64,000 bases of DNA from Phycicoccus duodecadis (lineage in GTDB: Bacteria > Actinomycetota > Actinomycetes > Actinomycetales > Dermatophilaceae). Of this stretch, positions 42,702-51,782 are shown piece by piece. The stretch spans positions 2,666,001 through 2,730,000 of the forward strand of contig NZ_PJNE01000001.1 of NCBI RefSeq assembly GCF_002846495.1, written 5' to 3'. Position 1 is the stretch's first letter. Every line of letters starts with the position of its first letter. Position numbers and translations under genes: made by a program. A model generated the notes under the pieces. It was not told the origin of the DNA and made no database searches. It saw nothing but the letters and a program-made list of their open reading frames with translations.

Positions 42702-44057
42702 TCACGCGCCGAGCAGCGCCTCGTGGTGTCGCTCGAGCGGCGAAGGGGCCGGCGGGTCCGTGCCCCATCCAAGGAGGGGTGGCGCGAGGGAGTGGTGGAC
42801 CGCACCCGAGGGCGTCCGGATCAGCAGCTCGTGCGGCGACCCGCGCACGACCTCGACGCGCCAGCCCGGCGCCTCCTTGACCTGGTTGCACCGGGCGCAC
42901 CGGCCCGAGCCGTTGCCGAACGAGGTCGCGCCACCGAGTCGGGCGGGGTGGGCGTGGTCGGCGTGCACGATCGGCGCGTCGCACCACGGGGTACTGCACA
43001 CGTCGTCGCGCAGGACCAGCATCCGGCGCAGCAAGCCGCTGAAGATGCGCCGCCGCGAGTCCATCGCCACCAGATCCCGCCCACCCGGCGCGGTGTACAG
43101 CCGCCGCAGCCAGACCGAGGCAGGCCCGGCGCCGCGCACCCAGGACCGGGCGACCGGGGCAGGGACGCTGCCGTGGCCCGGGACGCGGGCCGGATCCGAC
43201 GTCGAGCGGCCCTGGTCGCCGACGCCCAGGAGGGCACGGTCGGTGATGACGAGCTGGACCTCGACGGGCTGCACCTGCCCCGGCGCGAGACCCGCCATCA
43301 GCCGCAGTGCGGTGTCGGCGGCCACCGGGCCCACACCACGGCCTTCGGCGCCCTCGTCGTCGCACTGACCACCCACCACCGAGCGGGCGCGCGCCTGGAG
43401 GGCGGCGTACGCGCCGACCACCTCCCGCAGCGGCCCCAGCACCGTCAGGTACGCCATCCCGTCGGGCGCCGGCCGCACCGACACCCGGCGCGAGCGCACC
43501 GCCGCCTCCATCCGCCGCACCACACTCGCGGCGTCGAGCTCGGCGGCCACCCGGCGAGCAGCCCGGCCGGCGGCCCGCCATCCCAGCCCGGGGAGCACCC
43601 CCGCGAGCCGACGGTCGACCTCGGCGCGGTCGGCGAGCGACAACGCGGCGGTCTCGCGCACCAGCTCCACCGCGTGGCGCTCCCCCACCTCACCCGCCGT
43701 CAGCGCCGCCAACGTCGCCGGCATCTCCTCCACCAACGCCCGCGACACCCCCACGAACCGGTCCCCCAGGCTCGGCGACTCCCGCCGCGCCAACGCCACC
43801 TCCGAGCCCACCGACCGCAGGGCATCCTGGGGACGCGACTCCTGACGCGACACCCGGAGAGCGTCGGCGGCACGCATCTGGCACGCGCTGGCACTACCCT
43901 TCAGCCGTTCCAGCTCGGCGATCAGGGCCAGCCGCTCACTGTCACCCATCGCGCCGATGTCGCTGTGCGCCAGCGACTCCCGCAGGGCAGCGACCGCTGC
44001 GCGCACCGACCCGCCGGCCGGCGGCCGGTCGACGAGTGCAGTGCGGATCCCCTCCAT
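42702..44057 (-). CDS. DUF222/HNH endonuclease domain protein
   Basis: 451 residues. The N-terminal 300 residues form the helical DUF222 region (ALIAELERLKGSASACQMRAADAL; LVEEMPATLAALTAGEVGERHAVELVRE). The C-terminal HNH nuclease reads VCSTPWCDAPIVHADHAHPARLGGATSFGNGSGRCARCNQVKEAPGW, with the HNH histidines and a Cys zinc pair. Actinobacteria often carry several such genes, sometimes linked to mobile DNA such as group II introns or the 13E12 repeat family; their function is unclear. The ATG is six bases after TAGGTT, so it looks leaderless. Confidence 0.9.
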   Translation of the reverse strand: MEGIRTALVDRPPAGGSVRAAVAALRESLAHSDIGAMGDSERLALIAELERLKGSASACQMRAADALRVSRQESRPQDALRSVGSEVALARRESPSLGDRFVGVSRALVEEMPATLAALTAGEVGERHAVELVRETAALSLADRAEVDRRLAGVLPGLGWRAAGRAARRVAAELDAASVVRRMEAAVRSRRVSVRPAPDGMAYLTVLGPLREVVGAYAALQARARSVVGGQCDDEGAEGRGVGPVAADTALRLMAGLAPGQVQPVEVQLVITDRALLGVGDQGRSTSDPARVPGHGSVPAPVARSWVRGAGPASVWLRRLYTAPGGRDLVAMDSRRRIFSGLLRRMLVLRDDVCSTPWCDAPIVHADHAHPARLGGATSFGNGSGRCARCNQVKEAPGWRVEVVRGSPHELLIRTPSGAVHHSLAPPLLGWGTDPPAPSPLERHHEALLGA

Positions 44058-44063
44058 GGACCA

Positions 44064-44069
44064 AACCTA
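44064..44069 (-). promoter_or_regulatory. -10 element of the DUF222/HNH gene, leaderless
   Basis: TAGGTT on the minus strand, six bases before the ATG at 44057. Confidence 0.55.
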
Positions 44070-44259
44070 GACACGACCACCGACACCCGGTCCTCGACGT
44101 CGAACGCCTCATCCACGGGGGCGCGCACCGCGCTGGGGGAGCGCTCCCCCACCGCTGCGCTTCGGGTCTGAACGTTTCCTGAGTAGCGTGCGTCGAGCCG
44201 GTACGACGCTGGCCACCGGGGGTCGCAGGACGGCCGGGGAACGCGGAGGGGAGCAGTCG

Positions 44260-45285
44260 ATGGGGCGTATGAAGCAGGTGGCGGCCGTGGTCGCCGCGGC
44301 GACGTTGGGCGGGCTGGTGGTCGTCGGCACGCCGCAGGCAGCGTCGGCCGAGGACGCGAACTGTCGCACGACCCAGGGGTCGGACCCCTGGTACCCAGGA
44401 CCGTCGGCCAGCACGACGTACGACAGCACCTTCCACAACAGCGTGGCCATCCCGGGCGGCCTGCTCGACGGGCGGTACGTGCCGCAGGGGCTCGCCTACT
44501 GGAACGACTGGAACGGCACCTCCGAGGACGTCCTCCTCATCTCGGCCTACCACGACGGGGACGGCAACGGCGACCCCGACGGCCCCAGCGCCGTCTTCGG
44601 GGTCGTGCTCAGCGGCACCAACCGCGGCGACAGCCTGGGCCGGATGCTGATCCCGACCACGCACGCCGGCGGCGTCGCCGTCCTCGGGGGCTACGTCTAC
44701 GTCGGCGGGGAGGGGATCGTGCGCTACTGGACCGCCGGGACGGTCCGTTCAGAGCTCGCGGCCGCGAACGACAACAGCACCCACGACCCGAAGAGCACCC
44801 AGAACGTGGCGGGCATCGCGTCCTTCCTCGGCAACCAGGGCGGCTACAACGGCACTCTCTGGACCGGTGACTTCAGCTCGACGAGCCACCAGAGCATGTG
44901 GCAGTACCGCCCGAACGGCGACGGCTCGCTGACCTACACCGGCACCAAGCGCTGGGTCCCGTCCAAGACCCAGGGGATGACCGTGGTCGGCAGCCGATTC
45001 GTCTTCGGGACCTCGTACGGCCGCAACGACCGCAGCAACGTCTGGGTCCGCCCCACCTCGTACACGACCGACATCACCGACGGCACGTCCTTCTGCTTCC
45101 GCGCTCCCTCGATGATCGAGGGCCTCGCCTACGGGAACTCCGACGGCAGCGAGCACGTGTGGGTGCTGTACGAGAGCGGGTCGTACACCTACAACAAGGG
45201 ACTGGACGACCCCGACAACCCCATCCGGAACATCCACTGGGCCGACGGCAGCACCCTCGCCGGCCTCTACGGCCAGTCGGACTGA
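44260..45285 (+). CDS. Secreted protein of unknown function
   Basis: 341 residues. The signal peptide is MGRMKQVAAVVAAATLGGLVVVG, with cleavage likely after the AASA. The mature part is rich in Gly, Ser, Tyr and Trp: YVPQGLAYWNDWNGTSEDVLLISAYHDGDGNGDPDGPSAVFGV, later GGVAVLGGYVYVGGEGIVRYWTAG, TLWTGDFSSTSHQSMWQYRPNGDGS and SMIEGLAYGNSDGSEHVWVLYESG. The blade-like strands suggest a beta-propeller. DGDGNGDPDG is a possible calcium loop. GGAGGGGAG precedes the ATG. No family is recognised. Confidence 0.8.
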   Translation: MGRMKQVAAVVAAATLGGLVVVGTPQAASAEDANCRTTQGSDPWYPGPSASTTYDSTFHNSVAIPGGLLDGRYVPQGLAYWNDWNGTSEDVLLISAYHDGDGNGDPDGPSAVFGVVLSGTNRGDSLGRMLIPTTHAGGVAVLGGYVYVGGEGIVRYWTAGTVRSELAAANDNSTHDPKSTQNVAGIASFLGNQGGYNGTLWTGDFSSTSHQSMWQYRPNGDGSLTYTGTKRWVPSKTQGMTVVGSRFVFGTSYGRNDRSNVWVRPTSYTTDITDGTSFCFRAPSMIEGLAYGNSDGSEHVWVLYESGSYTYNKGLDDPDNPIRNIHWADGSTLAGLYGQSD

Positions 45286-45415
45286 CCCGCCGTCGGAATC
45301 CGTGGTTTATAGGCGCTGTAGAGCACCGAACCGTACGTCAACTGGCGGATCAGCCACGGAATTGGCATGATGCTGGACATCTGCCGTGTTCTCGCATCCC
45401 TCTGAAGGAGTCCCC

Positions 45416-46819
45416 ATGACCGACGCGTGGCCCGCGCCCGACCCCGCCACCCGGCGCCGCATCCCCAGCTCGTCGACCCCCGTCGACCAGGCCCGCGTGC
45501 AGCAGCTCCTGCAGCAGGAGTGGGACCGCTTCACCGCCAGCACCGGCGCCTCGCACGACGAGTACCAGCGCGCCAGCAAGGTCCTGCCCCTGGGCGTCAC
45601 CAGCTCCTTCCAGCACTGGGACCCCTACCCCATCTCGATCGCCTCGGCCCGCGGTGCGTGGCTCACCGACGTCGACGGCCGCAAGCTGCTCGACCTGTCG
45701 ATGGGCTTCGGCGCCATGCTCGTCGGCCACCTCAACCCCACCGTCGTCGAGCACGTCGAGCACGCCCTGCGCGAGGTCGGCACCCTGTTCGTCACGCCGT
45801 CGCCGGTCTCCACCGAGGTCGCCGAGCTCTACCAGGAGCGCTTCGGCCTCGACATGCTGCGCTTCACCCAGTCGGGCACCGAGTCGCTGATGTACGCCGT
45901 CCGCGCCGCCCGCGCCTACACCGGCCGCAAGGCCATCGTGAAGATCGAGGGCGGCTACCACGGCGGCTACGACGCCCTCCAGGTCTCGGTCAAGCCGGCG
46001 CTCGAGGACATCGGCCCGGCCGAGGCGCCGATCCCCGAGGTGCCCTTCGACGTCGAGGCCGGCACCGTGCACGTCGTCCCCTACAACGACCTGCCCTACC
46101 TCGAGCGGATGCTGAGCGAGCACGGCCGCGACATCGCCGCCGTGGTCATGGAGCCGGTCATCGAGAACCTCGCCATCGTGCTCCCCGACGAGGGCTACCT
46201 GGCCGGCGTGCGCCAGGCCTGCGACGCCCACGGCGTGCTGCTCATCCTCGACGAGGTCAAGACCGGCCTGACCGCCGGCTATGCCGGCGCCTCGCAGCGG
46301 CTCGGCGTCAAGCCCGACCTCATCACCCTGGCCAAGTCGATCGGCGGCGGCTTGCCGCTGGCGGCCTTCGGCGGCACCAGCGAGGTCATGGAGGTCGTGG
46401 TCGACGGGCGGATGGCGCACTTCGGCACCTACAACGGCAACCCGCTGGTGATGGCGGCCGCCAAGGCCGTGCACGAGGTCTGCACCCGCGAGGCCCTCCA
46501 GGGCGCCGAGGACATCAACGTCCGTGCGCTCGAGGCGCTCGACGCCGTCATCGACGAGTTCGAGCTGCCCGCCCACACCGTCTCGCTCGGAGTCAAGGGC
46601 TGCGTCACCTGGGCCACCGCGCCGGTGCGCAACTACCGCGACTACAAGGCCACCGACTTCGCCGTGGCCGAGCTGTCATGGCTCTGGGGCGTCAACCGCC
46701 AGATCCTCACCCCGCCCGGGCTCGACGAGCAGTGGCTGGTCTCGCTCGCCCACACCCAGGACGACATGGACGGCCTCGTCACGCACTACCGCGAGCTCGC
46801 GCAGGCCCTGCGCGCCTGA
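45416..46819 (+). CDS. Class III aminotransferase, glutamate-1-semialdehyde aminomutase-like
   Basis: 467 residues, PLP-dependent fold type I. LPLGVTSSFQHWDPYPISIASARGAWLTDVDGRKLLDLSMGFGAMLVGHLNP resembles GSA aminomutases. FTQSGTESLMYAVRAARAYTGRKAIVKIEGGYHGGYDALQVS, LILDEVKTGLTAGY (PLP Asp) and TLAKSIGGGLPLAAFGG (the PLP Lys) are intact. It is probably an aminotransferase rather than HemL, since no haem genes lie nearby. The substrate is unknown. AAGGAG (45405-45410) precedes the ATG. The leader contains a weak inverted repeat (CCGTGG 45300-45305 with CCACGG 45354-45359). Confidence 0.88.
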   Translation: MTDAWPAPDPATRRRIPSSSTPVDQARVQQLLQQEWDRFTASTGASHDEYQRASKVLPLGVTSSFQHWDPYPISIASARGAWLTDVDGRKLLDLSMGFGAMLVGHLNPTVVEHVEHALREVGTLFVTPSPVSTEVAELYQERFGLDMLRFTQSGTESLMYAVRAARAYTGRKAIVKIEGGYHGGYDALQVSVKPALEDIGPAEAPIPEVPFDVEAGTVHVVPYNDLPYLERMLSEHGRDIAAVVMEPVIENLAIVLPDEGYLAGVRQACDAHGVLLILDEVKTGLTAGYAGASQRLGVKPDLITLAKSIGGGLPLAAFGGTSEVMEVVVDGRMAHFGTYNGNPLVMAAAKAVHEVCTREALQGAEDINVRALEALDAVIDEFELPAHTVSLGVKGCVTWATAPVRNYRDYKATDFAVAELSWLWGVNRQILTPPGLDEQWLVSLAHTQDDMDGLVTHYRELAQALRA

Positions 46820-46841
46820 GAACCTCGCGGGCCGGGCCCCC

Positions 46842-47531
46842 TCAGTCGGGGAGCCGCCAGCCGTCGTCGGCCACCAGGACGACGCGGTCGGCGGCCCCCC
46901 GGCCGGCCCGCACCATCGCGGCGTTGGGCTCGTCCACCGCGCTCACCCAGGCCGCCGCCGCTTCTGGGGTCTTGCCGAACGCCACGTGCCGGGCGACCAG
47001 CCGCGAGCGGCGCACCTCGTCGTCGCCGTCGACGAACCACACGGCGTCGAGCGCGGCCCGCGCCTCCCGCCATCCCGGGTCGTCGAGCAGGAGGTAGTTG
47101 CCCTCGGTGACGACGAGCCGCGAACCCCCCGGGACCACCATGGCCCCCGCGATCGGCTGCTCGAGGGTGCGCTCGAAGTCGGGGGCGTAGACGTCGCGCT
47201 CGACGTCCTCGCGCAGCCGGCGCAACAGCGCGGCGTAGCCCAGGGCGTCGAAGGTCTCGGGGGCACCCTTGCGGTCGCGCAGCCCGAGCCGCTCGAGCTG
47301 CACGTCAGCCAGGTGGTACCCGTCCATCGGGACGTGGGCCACGAACCCCGGCCCGTGCCGGCGGGCCAGCTCGGCGACGAGGGCCTCCGCCAGGGTCGAC
47401 TTGCCCGCGCCCGGGACCCCGCACACACCGAGCAGCGCCCGCCCCCCACCGGAGGGGACGAGCGCCTCGGCGAGGTCGGCCAGGGGCCCCAGACCCGAGT
47501 GGATGGATGCCGACGCCCCGCTCGTGTTCAT
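46842..47531 (-). CDS. P-loop nucleoside/nucleotide kinase family protein
   Basis: 229 residues. Walker A GVCGVPGAGKSTLAEALVAEL, then HVPMDGYHLADVQLERLGLRDRKGAPETFDALGYAALLRRL, with YAPDFERTLEQPIAGAMVV and VVTEGNYLLLDDPGW. This is the uridine-kinase/PRK-related group often annotated 'nucleoside/nucleotide kinase family' or as FrcK-like sugar kinases. The substrate is uncertain. The ATG at 47531 is six bases after TACGCT, so it looks leaderless. Confidence 0.88.
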   Translation of the reverse strand: MNTSGASASIHSGLGPLADLAEALVPSGGGRALLGVCGVPGAGKSTLAEALVAELARRHGPGFVAHVPMDGYHLADVQLERLGLRDRKGAPETFDALGYAALLRRLREDVERDVYAPDFERTLEQPIAGAMVVPGGSRLVVTEGNYLLLDDPGWREARAALDAVWFVDGDDEVRRSRLVARHVAFGKTPEAAAAWVSAVDEPNAAMVRAGRGAADRVVLVADDGWRLPD

Positions 47532-47537
47532 GCCCGC

Positions 47538-47543
47538 AGCGTA
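47538..47543 (-). promoter_or_regulatory. -10 element of the P-loop kinase gene, leaderless
   Basis: TACGCT on the minus strand, six bases before the ATG at 47531. Confidence 0.55.
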
Positions 47544-47596
47544 CGACCGGGACGTAGGTCCCACACCGGGGCCCGGCCGTGCTCGACCATGGAGGG

Positions 47597-48271
47597 GTGA
47601 ACCGCATCCCGCCGTCGTCGCTCCGTCACCCCCTGGCCGGTGCCGTCGCGCTCGCGCTCGTCGCGGGCCTGACCGCCGGGTGCACCTCGAGCGGCACGAA
47701 GGAGCCCGGCGCGACGCCCGACCCGTCGGTGAGCGCGAGCTCGGAGAGCCCCGGCGCGTCGGGGTCCGCCTCGCCCTCCCCCTCCGCCACGCCCACCCCC
47801 ACCCCGTCGCCGTCGCCGTCCCTCGCCGGCTTCTCGCTCGCCGACCGGAGCTCCCGGGGCTGGCCCGACCTCTCGGCCGACCTCGGCGTGGGCCGCGAGG
47901 CGCGGGTCGGGCAGCACACCGGCTACGTCCGCGTCGTGTACGAGTTCACCGGCTCGGACGCCCCCGCCTACCAGGTCCGCTACGTCGACCAGCCCGTCGA
48001 GGACGGCTCGGGGAACGTCAGCGACGTGCCGGGCGACGTGTGGCTCGAGGTGCTGGTGACCTCCCTCGGGATGCCCGGCGAGTCGGCCCCGACGCCCGAG
48101 GACCCTCTGCCGTCGACGCTGAAGGGCACCGGCATCGCGGCGGCATCTGCACTGTGGGGCGGCTTCGAGGGCGTCGGTCAGGAGTTCATCGGGCTCACCG
48201 GCGGCCGGCGGCCCTTCAAGGTGACGACGATGACGAACCCCAGCCGGCTGGTCGTCGACATCGCGCGCTGA
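47597..48271 (+). CDS. Lipoprotein with AMIN-like domain
   Basis: 224 residues. A signal peptide with the lipobox LTAGC near residue 29 is followed by a long Ser/Pro/Thr linker (to about residue 80) and a C-terminal domain: VRVVYEFTGSDAPAYQVRYVDQP, then VWLEVLVTSLGMP and NPSRLVVDIAR, the pattern of AMIN-like domains. It is anchored outside the membrane and may bind cell-wall polymers; that is inferred. The GTG at 47597 lies only two bases after GGAGG. A GACCAT six bases upstream could be a leaderless -10. Confidence 0.8.
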   Translation: MNRIPPSSLRHPLAGAVALALVAGLTAGCTSSGTKEPGATPDPSVSASSESPGASGSASPSPSATPTPTPSPSPSLAGFSLADRSSRGWPDLSADLGVGREARVGQHTGYVRVVYEFTGSDAPAYQVRYVDQPVEDGSGNVSDVPGDVWLEVLVTSLGMPGESAPTPEDPLPSTLKGTGIAAASALWGGFEGVGQEFIGLTGGRRPFKVTTMTNPSRLVVDIAR

Positions 48272-48298
48272 CTGCGGGCTCGTGCCGGGCGCGCCGCC

Positions 48299-49327
48299 TC
48301 ACACGTCGAGGTCGCGATGCCAGGACTCGGTGCGGTAGGCCGTGACCCAGCCCATCGAGGCGTAGAGCCCGTCGGCCCCGGTCGGGCTGTCGGCGTCGAC
48401 CTCGAGCCCCACCCGGTTGCGGCCACGCCGCGCGGCGTCGGCGATGACCTCGTGCAGGAGGGCCTTGGCCACGCCGCGACCCCTGGCCCGGCGGTGCACG
48501 CCGATGTAGTCGACGTAGCTGCCCTCGCACCCGGTGGCGTCGGGGGTCAGCACCGAGGACACCACAGCACCCGCGGGCACGGCCCCCTCGTCGGTGGCGA
48601 CGGTGGCGAGCCACCAGTGGTCCCAGCGGTGACCGGGGTCCTCACGCAGCCGCATCACGAACTCCGGGAACGACTCCCGGTACGAGCTGAAGTGGTCCTG
48701 GAACGACTCCTCGAGCACGCGGTGCACGGCCTGGAGATCCTGGGCCAGCGGGAGCCCGTCCTCGTGGCGGTCGACCGGGCGGACCACCACGCCCTCCCGC
48801 GGCCCCGGCATCCCCGTCGCCTCGTCGGGCGTCACCGGGCGGCTCATCTGCAGCCAGGTGCGGGTGTGCCGGTAGCCGGCCGCCTCGAGCCAGCGGCGCT
48901 GGCGGGGGTCGTCGGCGTAGGCGCCGGTGTCGAGCAGGGTCGTCCGCAGCCCGCGCATGGTGGCGATGTCGCGGGCGTGGCGCTCACCGGCGGCGAACAG
49001 GTGCCCCGCCAGCTCGGCCGCCTCGTCGCCGGGGAGGTCGGGGCTCACCGTGACCTCGACCAGGGTGCGCCCGGCCGCGCGGTCGTGCACCGACAGCCAG
49101 GCCACGAGCCGCCCGTCGGCGGCCTCGACCAGGGCCTGCCGACGGGTCCACGAGCCGGTGCCCGCCAGCAGGACCAGCACCGCATGCTCGTCGGCCCCCG
49201 ACGAGCCCTTGGCCGCGACCTGGTGGGCGGCCAGCAGCGCCGTCACCGCCGGGGCGTCCGCCGCCTCGGGCCGACGGGTGGCGTAGCGGGCCGGGAGCCC
49301 GTCGATGGTCACGTCGGGCTGGCTCAT
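48299..49327 (-). CDS. Tandem GNAT N-acetyltransferase
   Basis: 342 residues with two GNAT halves. The first has LVEVTVSPDLPGDEAAELAGHLFAAGERHAR. The second has the acetyl-CoA motif VDYIGVHRRARGRGVAKALLHEVIADAARRG and NRVGLEVDADSPTGADGLYASMGW. The layout is like mycothiol synthase (MshD), though key identity cannot be confirmed by eye, so the call stays at family level. It faces the lipoprotein gene tail to tail. Confidence 0.85.
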   Translation of the reverse strand: MSQPDVTIDGLPARYATRRPEAADAPAVTALLAAHQVAAKGSSGADEHAVLVLLAGTGSWTRRQALVEAADGRLVAWLSVHDRAAGRTLVEVTVSPDLPGDEAAELAGHLFAAGERHARDIATMRGLRTTLLDTGAYADDPRQRRWLEAAGYRHTRTWLQMSRPVTPDEATGMPGPREGVVVRPVDRHEDGLPLAQDLQAVHRVLEESFQDHFSSYRESFPEFVMRLREDPGHRWDHWWLATVATDEGAVPAGAVVSSVLTPDATGCEGSYVDYIGVHRRARGRGVAKALLHEVIADAARRGRNRVGLEVDADSPTGADGLYASMGWVTAYRTESWHRDLDV

Positions 49328-49362
49328 GGCCCCACTCTCCCATCCGCGTCGTCACGCCCGGC

Positions 49363-50631
49363 TCAGCCGACGCCGAGCCGCCGGACGGCCAGGACCGCGA
49401 GCGCCCGCGCCACCGCGACGAGCTCGTCGAGCGCCACCGACTCGTGGGGCGAGTGGGCCACGCGCACGTCGCCCGGGCCGAACTGCAGCGTCGGGATGCC
49501 GGCGGCCGCGTAGAGGCGCAGGTCGGAGCCGTAGGGCGCCCCGGCCTCGGCCGGGCGCGGCAGGCCCACCGACTCGGCGGCGCTCGCGACCTCGTCGGCC
49601 AACGGATGCCCGGGCACGAGCTCCCCCGACGCGAACTGGCCCCCGGGCCAGGTGACCACGGGCGGATGCTCACGCAGCCAGGGGTCGGTGTCGGCGGCCC
49701 GGCGGACCGCATCGGCGAAGGCGGCCCGGGCGTCGGCGGGGTCCTCGCCGAGCGCGACCCCCAGCCGCCCCTCGGCCACCAGGAGGTCGGGCACGGTGCT
49801 GGCCCAGTCGCCGGCCCGCACGGTGCCGACCGAGAGCGCGTAGGGCAGCCGGTCGCCGGCGAAGAGGGGGTGGAGGTCGGTGTTGCGGGTTGTCTCGAGC
49901 TCACGCAGCGCCGCATGGACGAGCGCGAACCCGTCGAGGGCCGAGACGCCCTCGAGGCGGGTGCTGCCGTGCGCCGCCCGCCCCGGCACCTCGAGCCGGA
50001 AGGTCAGCGCCCCGGCGTTCGCGACCAGGAGCCGGCCGCCGGTGGGCTCGTTGATGACGGCCGCCTCGCCGGTGTGCCCGCGCCGCAGCGTCGCGAACGC
50101 CCCGAGGCCGCCGTCCTCCTCGCTGACCACGGAATGCAGCGCCAGCCGGCGCCGGGCCGGCAGGCCGGTGGCGTGCAGCGCCTCGGCCACCGCCAGGGCG
50201 GCGGCCACGCCCGCCTTCATGTCGCAGGCACCGCGGCCGTGGAGGCGCCCGCCCTCGACGACCGCCCCGAACGGGTCGTGGGCCCAGGCCGCGGGGTCCC
50301 CGACCGGGACGACGTCGACGTGCCCCTGGAGGACCAGCGCCGGCGGCCCGTCGCCCGGGGTGGTGCCGACCAGCCCCCACACCTCGTCGCGCGGGGCCTC
50401 GGCGCCCGGGAAGCCGGGCGCGGCCCGCAGCGCGTCCACGTCGTCGCGCCACAGGTCGACCTCCAGGCCGGCGGCGCGGTACCGGTCCGCGAGCAGGTGC
50501 TGGACCTCGCCCTCGGCCGCGGTGCCGGTGATGCTGGGGACCCGGACGAGCTCGGCCAGGGTCGCGACGAGTCGGTCGGGGTCGAGCGCGTCGACGACGG
50601 CTCGTTCCGCAGGGGTCAGCGCGGCGGTCAC
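49363..50631 (-). CDS. M20 family peptidase/deacylase (ArgE/DapE-like)
   Basis: 422 residues. LQGHVDVVPVGD (metal His-Asp), GRGACDMKAGVAAAL, HSVVSEEDGGLGAFATL (catalytic Glu pair) and AGAPYGSDLRLYAAAGIPTLQFGPGDVRVAHSPHESV (metal His) give a two-zinc M20 hydrolase. A dimerisation insert lies near residues 190-300. The substrate could be an N-acyl amino acid. GTG at 50631, six bases after TAGCGT, looks leaderless. Confidence 0.92.
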   Translation of the reverse strand: MTAALTPAERAVVDALDPDRLVATLAELVRVPSITGTAAEGEVQHLLADRYRAAGLEVDLWRDDVDALRAAPGFPGAEAPRDEVWGLVGTTPGDGPPALVLQGHVDVVPVGDPAAWAHDPFGAVVEGGRLHGRGACDMKAGVAAALAVAEALHATGLPARRRLALHSVVSEEDGGLGAFATLRRGHTGEAAVINEPTGGRLLVANAGALTFRLEVPGRAAHGSTRLEGVSALDGFALVHAALRELETTRNTDLHPLFAGDRLPYALSVGTVRAGDWASTVPDLLVAEGRLGVALGEDPADARAAFADAVRRAADTDPWLREHPPVVTWPGGQFASGELVPGHPLADEVASAAESVGLPRPAEAGAPYGSDLRLYAAAGIPTLQFGPGDVRVAHSPHESVALDELVAVARALAVLAVRRLGVG

Positions 50632-50637
50632 GCCGGC

Positions 50638-50643
50638 ACGCTA
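50638..50643 (-). promoter_or_regulatory. -10 element of the M20 peptidase gene, leaderless
   Basis: TAGCGT on the minus strand, six bases before the GTG at 50631. Confidence 0.55.
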
Positions 50644-50726
50644 CCGGGCCGAAGGTCCCGGGACAGCCGCCTCGCCTCGCCGCCCTGGTCATGCTCGTCC
50701 TTCGACGACGCCGTGACCCCGCGGGG

Positions 50727-50732
50727 TAGCGT
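50727..50732 (+). promoter_or_regulatory. -10 element of the CDF gene
   Basis: TAGCGT. The predicted transcript starts near 50739, leaving a leader of about 39 bases with a ribosome site. Confidence 0.4.
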
Positions 50733-50777
50733 CCTGCTCAGCCGTCCGGGCGAACGCGCGACGGCGGAGAGGCACCG

Positions 50778-51692
50778 ATGGGCTCGGGACACGGGCACGG
50801 GCACGGCGGCTCCGGGCACGCCGGGGCCGCCCACCGCTGGCGGCTGCAGGTCGCCTTCGTGCTGGTCGCGCTGTTCTTCGTCGTCGAGCTGGTCACCGGG
50901 CTGCTCAGCGGGTCGCTGGCCCTGATGAGCGACGCCGGGCACATGGCCGCCGACGTCGTGGCCCTCGGCGCCGCGCTGGTGGCCACCCGCATCGCCACCC
51001 GCGCCGACACCACCGGGCGGCGCACCTACGGCTCCTACCGCGCCGAGGTCTTCGCCTCCGGCCTCGCCGTGCTGCTCATGCTCGGGGTGTCGGTCTACAT
51101 CGTGGTCGAGGCCGTGGCCCGCATCGGCTCCGAGCCCCAGGTCGCCACCGGCGCGATGCTCGTGGTCGGCGGCCTCGGGCTGGTCGTCAACGTGGTGTCG
51201 CTGCTGCTGCTGCGCGGGGGCGCCGCCGACAGCCTCAACGTCAAGGGCGCCTACCTCGAGGTCGTCGCCGACACCGTGGGATCCCTAGGGGTGCTCGCGG
51301 CCGGCGGCCTGGTCGCCGCCACCGGCGACGCCGTCTGGGACACCGTCGTGGCCCTGGCCATCGCGGTGTTCGTGGCCGTCCGGGCCGTGGTGCTGGGCCG
51401 CGAGGTGCTCGGCGTCCTGGCCCAGCACGCGCCCGCCGGCATCCACCCCGACGAGGCCGAGGCCGCGCTGCGGGCCGTCCCCGACGTGCTCGACGTGCAC
51501 GACCTGCACCTGTGGACCCTGACCTCGGGGATGAACGTGGCGACCGCGCACCTGGTGTGTGCCGACGGGGCCGACCCCGGGCGGGTCCTCGACGCCGCCG
51601 GCCGCACCCTGCGCGAGCGTTACGGCATCGACCACGCCACCCTCCAGGTGGAGCCGCGGGGCACCCGCTCCTGCGTCGAGACCAGCTGGTAG
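50778..51692 (+). CDS. Cation diffusion facilitator (CzcD/ZnT-type metal exporter)
   Basis: 304 residues. The N-terminus is His-rich (GHGHGHGGSGH), and six membrane helices follow. The metal sites are in LLSGSLALMSDAGHMAADVVALGAAL (helix II, DxxxH) and YLEVVADTVGSLGVLAAGG (helix V, xxxxD). The C-terminal cytoplasmic domain has HDLHLWTLTSGMNVATAHLV. It exports zinc, cobalt or cadmium by proton antiport. GGCGGAGAGG precedes the ATG. Confidence 0.94.
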   Translation: MGSGHGHGHGGSGHAGAAHRWRLQVAFVLVALFFVVELVTGLLSGSLALMSDAGHMAADVVALGAALVATRIATRADTTGRRTYGSYRAEVFASGLAVLLMLGVSVYIVVEAVARIGSEPQVATGAMLVVGGLGLVVNVVSLLLLRGGAADSLNVKGAYLEVVADTVGSLGVLAAGGLVAATGDAVWDTVVALAIAVFVAVRAVVLGREVLGVLAQHAPAGIHPDEAEAALRAVPDVLDVHDLHLWTLTSGMNVATAHLVCADGADPGRVLDAAGRTLRERYGIDHATLQVEPRGTRSCVETSW

Positions 51693-51716
51693 CCGGGCCC
51701 TCGCGAGGGGCCCCGG
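51693..51716 (+). terminator. Hairpin after the CDF gene
   Basis: CCGGGCCCTC pairs with GAGGGGCCCCGG with small bulges, directly after the CDF stop. No T-run follows. Confidence 0.45.
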
Positions 51717-51782
51717 TAGCGAGCACCTCCGTGCCGTGTGCAACCCCGGAATGCCGCGCCGCCCCGCGCGGTTGGTCCTGCG

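Noticed and set aside
44260..45285. DGDGNGDPDG as a dockerin or EF-hand domain
   Set aside because: There is only one short acidic run and no paired helix or repeat of it.
45416..46819. The class III aminotransferase as hemL
   Set aside because: It resembles GSA aminomutase, but no haem genes are near and the residues around the active site cannot settle it.
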